Origin: OFTM10 sp964196195
Lineage (GTDB): Bacteria > Actinomycetota > Acidimicrobiia > Acidimicrobiales > Aldehydirespiratoraceae
Length of the DNA stretch: 38,114 nucleotides
Direction of reading: 5' to 3'
NCBI GenBank assembly: GCA_964196195.1
Contig: CAXMSE010000073.1
Coordinates: forward strand, 1-38,114
Shown: positions 15,596 through 22,909 of the stretch, piece after piece
Numbering within the stretch: the first letter of the stretch is position 1
How the letters are laid out: the number at the start of each line of letters is the position of its first letter
Notes under the pieces: model-generated
Told to the model about the DNA's origin: nothing
Databases searched by the model: none
The model's input: only the letters and a program-made list of their open reading frames with translations
Position numbers and translations under genes: made by a program

Positions 15596-16665
15596 GTGAG
15601 GACCTCCGTTAGAGCAGAGACAAATCGATCGTCTTCGGTGGGTGTGCCGATGGTGACACGTAGGCAGCCATCGAGTCGGGGCCACGACGCACAATTGCGT
15701 ACAAGCACCGAACGGTCGACGAGCGCCTGCCAGACGTCGGCGCCGGCCATCGAGCGGGGCCGGAACAGCACGAAATTCGCGCCCGAGGGCCACATCTCGA
15801 CATCCAGATCTGCCATTGCTGCCACCAGGCGTCCCCTCTCTTCGACGAGACGGGCCACCCTCTGATCCATTGCTTCGGAGTGGGCGAGGGCCAGAGTGCC
15901 GGCGATCTGTGTCATCACGTCGAGGTGGTAGGGCAGCACCACCTTCTCGAGTTCTTCAACGAGCCACTGGGGGCCCACGAGGTAGCCGAGTCGGGCGCCG
16001 GCCATCGCCCACGTCTTGGAATAGGTGCGACTCACCACCAGGGGCACCTCGGGCCCCAACAGTTCGAACGCACTGTGGGTCGCGAACTGACCATATGCCT
16101 CATCGACGCAGAGAACTCCGCCGGTGTCGGCTACGAGTTGGAGGACCGTGGCCACGTCGGTGGGAGAATCGACGACGCCGGTGGGGTTGTTGGGCGAACA
16201 CAGGAAGGTAACCTCGGGCCGCCGAGAGTGCAGCACCCGCTCTACTTCTGCGAGGTCGAGGGCGAAGTCGTCGGAGCGCTCACCCTCGGCCAGATCAGTG
16301 CCGGTGATGCGGCTCAGGTGGCTGTGGAGCGCATAGGTGGGTTCGAACACCGCGGCCGTGCGTCCGGGGCCTCCGTAGGTGAGCAGGAGGGTCTGGAGCA
16401 CCTCGTTGGAACCATTGGCGGCGAAGACCTGCTCGGGTCCCACGCCATGACACCGGCCGATCGCCGAGCGCAGGCCGATGGCCGACCGATCGGGATAGCG
16501 GTGCCAGTCCACATCGACCATCGCTGAGGCGACCTCAGCAGTGAACTCCGCCGGCGGAGGCTCGGGGCTCTCGTTGGTGTTCAACCTGACATCGACGTCG
16601 ATCTGGGGCGAGTGATATCCGTCCATCAGAGCGACCGATACTCTCGGTGAAGGGCGTCGGCTCAT
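15592..16665 (-). CDS. hisC: Histidinol-phosphate aminotransferase
   Basis: This 357-aa fold-type I PLP aminotransferase has LNTNESPEPPP at the N-terminus, ANGSNEVLQTLLLTYGGPGR, CSPNNPTGVV, CVDEAYGQF with the PLP-ring Asp, and the PLP lysine in SRTYSKTWAMAGARLGY. The C-terminal LRVTIGTPTEDDRFV carries the carboxylate-binding Arg. The length is normal. The ATG at 16665 overlaps the hisD stop as ATGA. It converts imidazole acetol phosphate to histidinol phosphate using glutamate. Confidence 0.96.
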   Translation of the reverse strand: MSRRPSPRVSVALMDGYHSPQIDVDVRLNTNESPEPPPAEFTAEVASAMVDVDWHRYPDRSAIGLRSAIGRCHGVGPEQVFAANGSNEVLQTLLLTYGGPGRTAAVFEPTYALHSHLSRITGTDLAEGERSDDFALDLAEVERVLHSRRPEVTFLCSPNNPTGVVDSPTDVATVLQLVADTGGVLCVDEAYGQFATHSAFELLGPEVPLVVSRTYSKTWAMAGARLGYLVGPQWLVEELEKVVLPYHLDVMTQIAGTLALAHSEAMDQRVARLVEERGRLVAAMADLDVEMWPSGANFVLFRPRSMAGADVWQALVDRSVLVRNCASWPRLDGCLRVTIGTPTEDDRFVSALTEVLT

Positions 16666-17954
16666 GGCCGGTCGGTCTCCCGACGAAGACGCACCGAATC
16701 TGCGTGGGCGGCGAGGCCCTCGGCTTCAGCGAGGGTGACCACGTGGTTGCCCATCGCCTCGAATCCCTGCCGATCCACACTCACGACGTGAAGATCCTTC
16801 ATGAAGTCGCGAACCGTGAGGGCGCTTGCGAATCGTGCCGTACCGTTGGTGGGCAACACATGGCTCGGGCCTGCGACATAGTCGCCGAGTGATGCCGGCG
16901 CATAGGCCCCGCAGAACACAGCCCCTGCGTTTTCGACAAGGTGCACCAGTGATTCCGGATCTGCGGTCTGGAGCTCGAGGTGCTCGGGCGCGATGAAGTT
17001 GGCCACCGCAATGGCCTGCTCGGGCGACTCACACACCACCACGTTGCCCGACTTGTGGAGCGTGGCCTCGATGTCGGCCCGTCTCGGCGCGGAGGCCACC
17101 AGGCGCTCGATTGCTTCAGTGACCGAGTTGGCGACAGCTTCGTCCCAGGTGACAAACCAGGCGAGACCATCGGGGCCGTGCTCGGCCTGGACGATGACAT
17201 CGATCGCGGCAAAATCTGCAGGAGCAGAGCCGTCGCCGATCACCACGACCTCCGATGGCCCGGCGAACGACGACGGCACGCCCACCAGGCCGGCGACCTC
17301 CTGTTTGGCGAGCGCGACATACACATTGCCAGGCCCGACGATCACATCAACCGGCCTGACCGTCTCGGTGCCGTAGGCGATGGCTGCGATCGCCTGGGCG
17401 CCACCCACCGCGAATACCTCGTCCACTCCAGCCACCGAGGCCGCTGCGAGAGTGACGTCGGGGACCAGCCCATCGGGCCCGGGCGGAACGCACAGCACCA
17501 CCTCGGCGACGCCCGCCACTCGGGCCGGGATGGCTGTCATCAAAACCGTGGATGGGTAGACGGCGCGTCCTCCGGGCACATAGCAGCCGGCCCGTCGCAC
17601 CGGCCGGTGCAGACCGCGGATGGATACGCCAGGCCGGTTCACCTCGACATCGGTTGGCAACTGCTCGCGGTGATAGCTCTCGATCGAGGCTGCCGCGGCC
17701 TCGAGCGCCTCCACCACCTTCGGGTCGACCCGAGCGCGAGCCGCGACAATTCCGCTGGGCGGCACGATCAAAGATTCGAGGTCGACTCCGTCGAACCGGC
17801 GAGTGAATTCCTTCACCGCCTCATCGCCGCCGGCGCGCACCGCGGCAAGAATCTCGCGGACGATGTCGACAGGCCCATCTGAAGGGGCAGCCGGGCGGGG
17901 AAGGTAGTCGCCAAGATCTCCCGATGTTCCACGAAGGTCGATCCGGCGAAGCAC
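16662..17954 (-). CDS. hisD: Histidinol dehydrogenase
   Basis: This 430-aa zinc enzyme performs the last two oxidations, from histidinol to histidine. Zinc ligands of the family are present: Gln and His in VIVQAEHGPDG (about 256 and 259), Asp in LGDYVAGPSHVLPT, and His in GLAAHADSVRLR. The catalytic Glu-His is in FIAPEHLELQ. NAD-site segments (YVPGGRAVYPSTVLM, VGPGNVYVALAK) also match. It starts with GTG at 17954, with TAGCGT 6 nt upstream and no ribosome-binding site. It is the first gene of the hisDCBHAF unit and is divergent from a small plus-strand gene. Confidence 0.97.
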   Translation of the reverse strand: MLRRIDLRGTSGDLGDYLPRPAAPSDGPVDIVREILAAVRAGGDEAVKEFTRRFDGVDLESLIVPPSGIVAARARVDPKVVEALEAAAASIESYHREQLPTDVEVNRPGVSIRGLHRPVRRAGCYVPGGRAVYPSTVLMTAIPARVAGVAEVVLCVPPGPDGLVPDVTLAAASVAGVDEVFAVGGAQAIAAIAYGTETVRPVDVIVGPGNVYVALAKQEVAGLVGVPSSFAGPSEVVVIGDGSAPADFAAIDVIVQAEHGPDGLAWFVTWDEAVANSVTEAIERLVASAPRRADIEATLHKSGNVVVCESPEQAIAVANFIAPEHLELQTADPESLVHLVENAGAVFCGAYAPASLGDYVAGPSHVLPTNGTARFASALTVRDFMKDLHVVSVDRQGFEAMGNHVVTLAEAEGLAAHADSVRLRRETDRP

Positions 17955-17966
17955 CTGAACACGCTA
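17955..17966 (-). promoter_or_regulatory. Leaderless -10 element for the his operon
   Basis: TAGCGT (17961-17966, minus strand) lies 6 nt before the hisD GTG. The divergent promoter of the 63-aa gene lies within 40 bp of it, so the two could be co-regulated. Confidence 0.55.
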
Positions 17967-18002
17967 CCGGTCAGGGCTCCCCCATCCCGCGGCTTTAGCG
18001 GC

Positions 18003-18015
18003 CATACTGCCCGGC
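18003..18015 (+). promoter_or_regulatory. Leaderless -10 element for the 63-aa gene
   Basis: CATACT (18003-18008) lies 7 nt before the ATG at 18016. The same CATACT-N7-ATG arrangement, with GGC just before ATG, recurs at 20957-20969. Confidence 0.45.
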
Positions 18016-18207
18016 ATGCATCCAGACAAAGCCGAGCTCTCCTCGATCACCACGGTCGTAGCTGATGTGGCCCGCCGCATCGCCGAGGTGGCCGAGCGCA
18101 GAGCTGCCGATCCCGACGACCCGGTGATCGGCCGCCTCCACGAGATCGAGCGGTCCCTGATCACCGTCGAGCGCCGCCTGCACGACGTCGGCCGAGCCCT
18201 CGACTGA
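18016..18207 (+). CDS. Small helical protein (63 aa), unknown
   Basis: This 63-aa soluble protein, rich in Arg, Ala and Asp/Glu, is predicted to form two amphipathic helices (about residues 9-30 and 39-61). They are joined by a short loop (ADPDDPV), which would suit a helical hairpin or coiled coil. There is no Cys, no transmembrane segment and no known motif. It is divergent from hisD, has its own leaderless-type -10 box, and is followed by a strong hairpin at 18245-18274. These features make it a plausible real gene rather than a chance frame. Confidence 0.55.
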   Translation: MHPDKAELSSITTVVADVARRIAEVAERRAADPDDPVIGRLHEIERSLITVERRLHDVGRALD

Positions 18208-18235
18208 TCGCCATGGTCCGTCGCTGATCGTCACC

Positions 18236-18274
18236 AAAAGAAATGCGGCCACCCTCATAAATGAAGGTGGCCGC
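18236..18274 (-). terminator. Intrinsic terminator-like hairpin
   Basis: Arms 18245-18258 and 18261-18274 pair over 14 positions with one mismatch around a 2-nt centre (effectively a small loop). On the minus strand the stem is followed by a T-rich run (18236-18244). On the plus strand the hairpin lies 37 nt past the 63-aa gene but lacks a T tail, so it may end transcripts less efficiently in that direction. Confidence 0.6.
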
Positions 18275-18339
18275 GGGCGACACAGGGCGGCGGATCCCTC
18301 GTGTCACCGGATGTGACCGAGCGGCGGGTGCTCGGTCAG
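18236..18339 (-). ncRNA. Candidate three-hairpin small RNA
   Basis: On the minus strand, TATATT (18346-18351) is followed 7 nt later by three successive hairpins. The first pairs TGACCGAGC with GCTCGGTCA around a 7-nt loop (18314-18338). The second pairs GACAC..GGG with CCC..GTGTC (18279-18305). The third is a 14-bp stem with one mismatch (18245-18274), followed by ATTTCTTTT, which looks like an intrinsic terminator. No plausible protein lies on it. The -35 match is weak and I know no named family that fits, so this is a structural prediction only. The hairpins might instead be a 3' UTR of nth. Confidence 0.4.
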
Positions 18340-18484
18340 GTTTGCAATATATCCCGATTCGATCGTCAACAACAGCATCCTCGAACGATCTTCTTGACGT
18401 TCCGTTACTCATCCACCACTCAACGTGACCAATGGCATGGACAGGAATGCACTTCGGGTCATTCGCCCCAGTTGGGAAGCCGGA

Positions 18485-19126
18485 TCAGAGCCGGCTCGAG
18501 GGACAGAAGTCGCTCAGGGCGCAGTCCTCGCACCTCGGGCGTCGAGCGATGCACACGCGACGACCGTGCAGAATCATCCGGAGGCTGAAGTGACCACGCT
18601 CCGAAGCCGGCACCATCGGGTTGAGTTCGTTCTCGATTTTCACCGGATCGGTCTCGGTGGTGATTCCCAGCAGATTCGACAGTCGGATGACGTGGGTATC
18701 GACCGGCAGCCCGGGCTCGCCGAGGGCCACGCTGCGCACGACGTTGGCCGTCTTGCGACCCACTCCGGGCAGCCGAACCAGATCCTTCATCGCGTGCGGG
18801 ACCTGGCCGTCGTAGTCTTCGATCAGCATCCGGGCCGTACCCACCAGGCTCTTCGACTTCTGGCGGAACAGCCCGATCGTGTCGACGAACGGTTCGACCT
18901 GTTCGGGGTCGACCTCGGCCAACGACCACGGGTCCGGGAATCGGGCGAACAGGCCGGGGGTGGCCTTGTTGACACCCACATCTGTTGCCTGGGCAGACAG
19001 GATCGTCGCCGCCAGGAGTTCGAACGCGTTGCGGTGCTCCAACTCACATTCGGCCTCGGGGTACTCATCGGCCAGGCGCTCGTGGGTGACACGCGCGCGG
19101 CCCTTCGGTGAACGTGGCTTGGCCAT
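18485..19126 (-). CDS. nth: Endonuclease III
   Basis: This 213-aa base-excision-repair glycosylase/AP lyase removes oxidised pyrimidines. The helix-hairpin-helix LVRLPGVGRKTANVV carries the catalytic Lys (about K125), and the catalytic Asp is in PVDTHVIRLSN (about D143). Four cysteines near the C-terminus, C-X6-C-X2-C-X5-C (192, 199, 202, 208), bind the [4Fe-4S] cluster. The length is standard. The ATG at 19126 has no ribosome-binding site; TAGGGT lies 6 nt upstream in a promoter shared back-to-back with the mshD-like gene. Confidence 0.97.
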   Translation of the reverse strand: MAKPRSPKGRARVTHERLADEYPEAECELEHRNAFELLAATILSAQATDVGVNKATPGLFARFPDPWSLAEVDPEQVEPFVDTIGLFRQKSKSLVGTARMLIEDYDGQVPHAMKDLVRLPGVGRKTANVVRSVALGEPGLPVDTHVIRLSNLLGITTETDPVKIENELNPMVPASERGHFSLRMILHGRRVCIARRPRCEDCALSDFCPSSRL

Positions 19127-19152
19127 GGCGCGACCCTAGCTAGCCTGAGCGG
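19119..19152. promoter_or_regulatory. Divergent leaderless promoters for nth and the mshD-like gene
   Basis: Two -10 boxes flank one CTAGCTAG palindrome. TAGGGT on the minus strand (19133-19138) is 6 nt before the nth ATG, and TAGCCT on the plus strand (19141-19146) is 6 nt before the GTG at 19153. For the plus side, TTGGCC (19119-19124) sits 16 nt upstream as a possible -35. The two start codons are only 26 bp apart, so the promoters must compete for RNA polymerase. Confidence 0.55.
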
Positions 19153-19845
19153 GTGCAGCTGACCGTAGAAGGCCCACTTTCCGGAGAGTGCCGCTGGATG
19201 GCGGTGGTGTCAGAGCACCGCACCCACCTCGACCTCCGAGCCCAACTGTCGGGCATGCTCGACGGGCTCCCCCGTGAGGATCGAGTGCAGCTCTGGCTGC
19301 GTGAGACCGATTCGGAGGCGGAGGCTGTAATCGAGGATCTCGGCTTCACCGCCTACCGAGACCTCTGGCAGCTCCGCTGTCCTCTCCCCAATGCCCCGTC
19401 AGGGCTCCACACTCGGGCGTTCACGCCCGACGACACCGACGACTTCATAGGCGTCAACAACCGTGCCTTTCACTGGCATCCGGAGCAGGGCGGGCTCACT
19501 CGCAGCGGGTTCGAAGCAACACGAGTCGAGCCCTGGTTCGACCCGGACGGCTTCCGACTACTCCACGACGGTGATGAACTGGTCGGCTTCTGCTGGACGA
19601 AGATCCACGCCGACCACGAGCCCCCGCTCGGCGAGATCTATGTGATCGCCATCGACCCCTCCCGCCACGGGCGAGGCCTGGGTGTGCCGATGACCCTCGC
19701 CGGACTCGAGTGGCTCTCCGCCCGGGGCCTGCGTCATGGGATGCTCTATGTCGAGTCCGACAACGGAGCCGCCAATGCCACCTATGAGGCGATCGGATTC
19801 ACCCGCCATCACATCGACCGCGCCTACCGCCGAGACCCATCATGA
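19153..19845 (+). CDS. mshD: Mycothiol synthase-like GNAT acetyltransferase, short form
   Basis: MshD acetylates Cys-GlcN-Ins to give mycothiol, the main thiol of many actinobacteria. The C-terminal GNAT domain is a strong match: FIGVNNRAFHWHPEQGGLT, EPWFDPDGFRLL, LVGFCWTKIHAD, the acetyl-CoA loop IDPSRHGRGLGVPMTL, and LYVESDNGAANATYEAIGF. Typical MshD is about 300 aa with two GNAT domains; here the protein is 230 aa, with only about 75 residues before the linker. The GTG at 19153 follows TAGCCT by 6 nt. The gene overlaps rlmN as ATGA. It could be a full-function short MshD or a related acetyltransferase. Confidence 0.8.
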   Translation: MQLTVEGPLSGECRWMAVVSEHRTHLDLRAQLSGMLDGLPREDRVQLWLRETDSEAEAVIEDLGFTAYRDLWQLRCPLPNAPSGLHTRAFTPDDTDDFIGVNNRAFHWHPEQGGLTRSGFEATRVEPWFDPDGFRLLHDGDELVGFCWTKIHADHEPPLGEIYVIAIDPSRHGRGLGVPMTLAGLEWLSARGLRHGMLYVESDNGAANATYEAIGFTRHHIDRAYRRDPS

Positions 19846-20915
19846 ACCAGTTCACCGTCGCCGGAGTATCTCATCGCGATGCGCCGATTCTTCGCTACGA
19901 CCCCACTCGCGCCGAGTTGGCCGACCTGCTCGCCGGTGAGCCCCGATACCGCCTCGACCAGGTTTGGGAGGGGCTCCACCAGAGAGGCGACGACATCGAC
20001 GACCTCACCAACGTCTCGAAGGCGCTTCGAGCCCGGCTCCGAGACGCTCTGCCGTCGGCCCTCACCGCCGAGCACGAGTCGATCAGCGACGACGGCGACA
20101 CCGTGAAATGGTTGTGGCGGCTCCACGATGGGCATCACATCGAAACCGTGCTCATGCATTACGCCGAGCGCACCACTGTCTGCGTGTCGTCCCAGGCCGG
20201 GTGTGCCATGGGATGCGGGTTCTGTGCCACCGGCCAGAGCGGGTTCGATCGACACCTCTCGGTGGGTGAGATCGTCGAGCAGGTCATCCGGGCCCGCCAC
20301 GCCTCTGCGCCGCGCCGGGTGTCCAACATCGTGTTCATGGGGATGGGTGAGCCCTTCGCCAACTACGACCGCACCTGGGCCGCGGTGGAGCGGATCAATA
20401 CCGACATCGGGATCGGCGCTCGCCACATCACGATCTCCACCGTCGGCATAATCCCCGGCATCGAGCGCCTGGCCGATGAGTCACTGCCGGTCAACCTCGC
20501 TATCTCCCTTCACGCCGCCGATGACGAACTCCGCAACGAACTGGTGCCCATCAACGCGCGTTACCCCCTCGAGGAGCTGGCTCAGGCCTGTGAGCGCTAC
20601 CTCGCGGCCAAGAACCGACGCCTGTCGTTCGAGTGGGCCCTCATCGACGGCGTCAATGATCGCTTGGTGGATGCCGAACGGCTGGCCCGCCTCAGCCGCC
20701 GCCTCCGAGCCCACATCAACCTGATTCCTCTCAACCCCACTCCCGGCTACCTCACCAGAGGAACACCACTCCCCCGTGTCTATGGCTTCCGCGACGAACT
20801 CACCGACCTCGGCGCGAACGCCACGGTCCGGCGCACCCGCGGCACAGAAATCGACGCCGCCTGCGGCCAGCTACGGGCCAGTCGCCAAATCGTCGATCCT
20901 CCGCGCCGACGCTGA
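19842..20915 (+). CDS. rlmN: 23S rRNA (adenine-C2)-methyltransferase
   Basis: This 357-aa radical SAM enzyme methylates C2 of A2503 in 23S rRNA, and in many bacteria also A37 of some tRNAs. The cluster motif CAMGCGFC (C-x3-C-x2-C, about residues 121-128) follows TTVCVSSQAG. NIVFMGMGEPFANYD, HITISTVGIIPGI and NLAISLHA are RlmN segments. The C-terminal Cys in TEIDAACGQL is the methyl-accepting residue. The start overlaps the mshD-like stop as ATGA. Confidence 0.96.
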   Translation: MNQFTVAGVSHRDAPILRYDPTRAELADLLAGEPRYRLDQVWEGLHQRGDDIDDLTNVSKALRARLRDALPSALTAEHESISDDGDTVKWLWRLHDGHHIETVLMHYAERTTVCVSSQAGCAMGCGFCATGQSGFDRHLSVGEIVEQVIRARHASAPRRVSNIVFMGMGEPFANYDRTWAAVERINTDIGIGARHITISTVGIIPGIERLADESLPVNLAISLHAADDELRNELVPINARYPLEELAQACERYLAAKNRRLSFEWALIDGVNDRLVDAERLARLSRRLRAHINLIPLNPTPGYLTRGTPLPRVYGFRDELTDLGANATVRRTRGTEIDAACGQLRASRQIVDPPRRR

Positions 20916-20938
20916 GATCAACAGCGGAGTCAGACCAA

Positions 20939-20948
20939 AAGTCGACTT
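20939..20948. repeat. 10-bp palindrome upstream of the membrane-protein/menG unit
   Basis: AAGTCGACTT is a perfect palindrome that ends 8 bp before the CATACT -10 box. It falls near the -35 position, where a repressor could block polymerase. A single short palindrome is weak evidence. Confidence 0.25.
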
Positions 20949-20956
20949 CTTCCCTC

Positions 20957-20969
20957 CATACTGGGTGGC
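20957..20969 (+). promoter_or_regulatory. Leaderless -10 element for the membrane protein/menG unit
   Basis: CATACT (20957-20962) lies 7 nt before the ATG at 20970. No ribosome-binding site is visible. Confidence 0.45.
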
Positions 20970-21371
20970 ATGACTGATCAGATCTGGGTGAACCCCCGCC
21001 AGCCCCAGACCCTCTACATGGCCCAGATCCTCATGTACTTCCGTGGGGCCTTGGCGATCCTGTTCGGGGCCCTCTTCTCGATCGGCGATGTGGTGCTTTT
21101 CGGCTCACGCTTCCTCGCTGTGATCTGGATTCTGCTGCTCACCGTCGGCATGATCGCCGGCGCCTACGGGATCGCCAACGAGAAGAAGTGGGGGTACCAG
21201 CTCGGAGTGGCTGCCGCCCTCGCTCCGATCGTGGTGTCGGTGCTCTACCTGTTTCGCGGGAATTCCGACTTCCTGCTCAGAGACCCCATCGGCCTGATGT
21301 TCGATATAGCCCTGGTGGCCCTGCTTCTCCACCCGATGAGCAAGGAATACCAGAAGGTCTGGTTCCGGTGA
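20970..21371 (+). CDS. Four-helix membrane protein, unknown
   Basis: This 133-aa protein has predicted transmembrane helices at about residues 22-40, 46-65, 74-92 and 104-121, and a short cytoplasmic tail (MSKEYQKVWFR). I do not recognise a named family. Its stop overlaps the menG start as GTGA, so the two are translated together. A role linked to quinone synthesis or the respiratory membrane is possible, but rests only on this coupling. Confidence 0.8.
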   Translation: MTDQIWVNPRQPQTLYMAQILMYFRGALAILFGALFSIGDVVLFGSRFLAVIWILLLTVGMIAGAYGIANEKKWGYQLGVAAALAPIVVSVLYLFRGNSDFLLRDPIGLMFDIALVALLLHPMSKEYQKVWFR

Positions 21372-22093
21372 GCGACGGCGATTCGCCGATCCTCACCGAG
21401 GGGGTAACCCTCGACCCCGATCATCTCCCCACCGGCGACGAGAAGCGCCATCAGGTGCGTGCGCTGTTCGATTCGATCGCTCCTCGCTACGACCTCGTCA
21501 ACCGGATCATGACGTTCGGCCTCGATGTGCGCTGGCGTAAGGCCGCGCTGCGCGAACTCTCTGCTCCCGGAGGATCGGTGGTGGTCGACCTCGCCTGCGG
21601 CACCGGCGACTTCTGCCGTGAGCTCGACAAGCGCGGGATGGTAGCGATCGGCCTCGATCTGTCGATGGGAATGCTTGCCGCCGCCCGAACCGACGCCCCC
21701 TTGCTCCACGCCGACATCCTCCGGATGCCCCTCTCCGACGCGACCGTCGACGCAGCCACCTGCGGCTTCGCGCTACGCAACCTGGTTGAACTTCCCGGCT
21801 TTTTCGACGAGGTCGCCCGGGTTGTGCGCCCCGGAGGGCGCATCGCCCTGCTCGACGCGGCCGAACCCGAGAATGCCGTGCTGGCCTGGGGTCATGGCCT
21901 CTACTTCAACCGGGTGGTGCCCCTGATCGGTGGTCTCATCAGCGAGGGCCGGGCCTACCGCTATCTGCCGAAATCGATGGCCTATCTGCCCGAGTGGCCG
22001 GAGATGCAGTCGCGGCTCGAACAATCCGGTTTCGTGGATATCGAGCGGAAGGTCTTCACCGGGGCCCAACTCATCACCGCCACCCGGCGCTAG
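21368..22093 (+). CDS. menG: Demethylmenaquinone methyltransferase (UbiE/MenG family)
   Basis: This 241-aa SAM methyltransferase carries out the last step of menaquinone synthesis. The UbiE/MenG signatures are present: RALFDSIAPRYDLVNRIMTFG with DVRWRKAAL, SAM motif I (VVDLACGTGDFCREL), TCGFALRNLVE, and RVVRPGGRIALLDAAEPEN. YRYLPKSMAYLPEW is also typical. The start is GTG at 21368, overlapping the membrane protein stop as GTGA; the frame further upstream is antisense to nothing conserved. menA lies 3 kb away, supporting menaquinone as the quinone. Confidence 0.94.
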   Translation: MSDGDSPILTEGVTLDPDHLPTGDEKRHQVRALFDSIAPRYDLVNRIMTFGLDVRWRKAALRELSAPGGSVVVDLACGTGDFCRELDKRGMVAIGLDLSMGMLAAARTDAPLLHADILRMPLSDATVDAATCGFALRNLVELPGFFDEVARVVRPGGRIALLDAAEPENAVLAWGHGLYFNRVVPLIGGLISEGRAYRYLPKSMAYLPEWPEMQSRLEQSGFVDIERKVFTGAQLITATRR

Positions 22094-22097
22094 CTGC

Positions 22098-22877
22098 TCA
22101 GAACAGGTCGGGCACCATCGACTGTTCCTCGATTGGCGGCCTCAGATACTCACCGGCTTGGCGATCCGGAAGTTCGATCGGCGACGACGTGGTGTCTTCG
22201 TAGGGAATCTTCGCCAGCAAATGGCTGATGCAATTGAGGCGAGCCCTCTTCTTGTCGTCGGCATCCACCACCCACCACGGCGACAACTTGGTGTCGGTGT
22301 GGTGGAACATGCGGTCCTTGGCCCGGGAGTAATCGAGCCACCTGGCTCTCGACTCCAGATCCATGGGCGAGAGCTTCCACCGCTTCTCGGGATTGTTGAT
22401 CCGGCTCTTGAATCGGCGCTCCTGCTCGTCGTCGCTCACCGAGAACCAGTACTTGATCAAGATGATCCCCGACCGGAGAAGCATGTTCTCAAGCTCCGAC
22501 GTGGAGCGGAGGAACTCCTCGTATTCCTCTTGGGTGCAGAATCCCATCACCTGCTCGACCCCGGCCCGGTTATACCAACTCCGGTCGAACAGCACCATCT
22601 CACCACCAGCCGGAAGGTGGGGAACGTAGCGCTGGAAGTACCACTGGCTTCGCTCGCGCTCGGTGGGTGTGCCGAGAGCAACGATGCGTACCGTGCGAGG
22701 GTTGGTGCGTTCGGCGATTCGCTTGATCGTTCCGCCCTTACCAGCCGCGTCTCGACCCTCGAACAGGACGCACACTTTCAGTTTCTCGTTCTCGATCCAG
22801 GCCTGCATCTTGACCAACTCGCGCTGGAGTTGGGCCAACTCGGCCTCGTAGACCTTCTTCGATAGCTTCTCGACCAT
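22098..22877 (-). CDS. ppk2: Polyphosphate kinase 2 (second of tandem pair)
   Basis: This 259-aa PPK2 uses polyphosphate and nucleotides for phosphate transfer. The Walker A is FEGRDAAGKGGT (about 40-50), a lid/ribose region QWYFQRYVPHLPAGGE follows, and the Walker B is MVLFDRSWYNRAG. SGIILIKYWFSVSDDEQERRF and SPWWVVDADDKKRARLN are also characteristic. One P-loop domain is present. The ATG at 22877 has GGGGAG 6 nt upstream, unlike the leaderless upstream copy, so it is probably translated from the shared mRNA. It ends 4 bp from the convergent menG stop. Class and donor direction cannot be read with certainty. Confidence 0.92.
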   Translation of the reverse strand: MVEKLSKKVYEAELAQLQRELVKMQAWIENEKLKVCVLFEGRDAAGKGGTIKRIAERTNPRTVRIVALGTPTERERSQWYFQRYVPHLPAGGEMVLFDRSWYNRAGVEQVMGFCTQEEYEEFLRSTSELENMLLRSGIILIKYWFSVSDDEQERRFKSRINNPEKRWKLSPMDLESRARWLDYSRAKDRMFHHTDTKLSPWWVVDADDKKRARLNCISHLLAKIPYEDTTSSPIELPDRQAGEYLRPPIEEQSMVPDLF

Positions 22878-22909
22878 TTCGATCTCCCCTTGCGCTCGGC
22901 CTCCGGCTG

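Larger units (their letters stand above)
18208..18484. other. 277-bp intergenic region between the 63-aa gene and nth
   Basis: The right half (about 18340-18420) is clearly less GC-rich than its surroundings. It holds the candidate minus-strand -10 box but no convincing protein. The left half contains the three hairpins described for the candidate small RNA. GTCAC/GTGAC (18303-18317) can also pair, in competition with the first hairpin. Reading frames through the region are long only as extensions of antisense frames. Confidence 0.6.

Noticed and set aside
14435..15865. Plus-strand open frame of 476 codons
   Set aside because: It lies antisense to hisH, hisB and hisC. Its composition (many His, Gly, Arg) is that of a shadow frame in GC-rich DNA, and no motif is recognisable.
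18161..18412. 83-codon minus-strand frame in the gap before nth
   Set aside because: It runs through the three hairpins and the end of the 63-aa gene, has no motif or initiation signal, and the RNA structure explains the region better.
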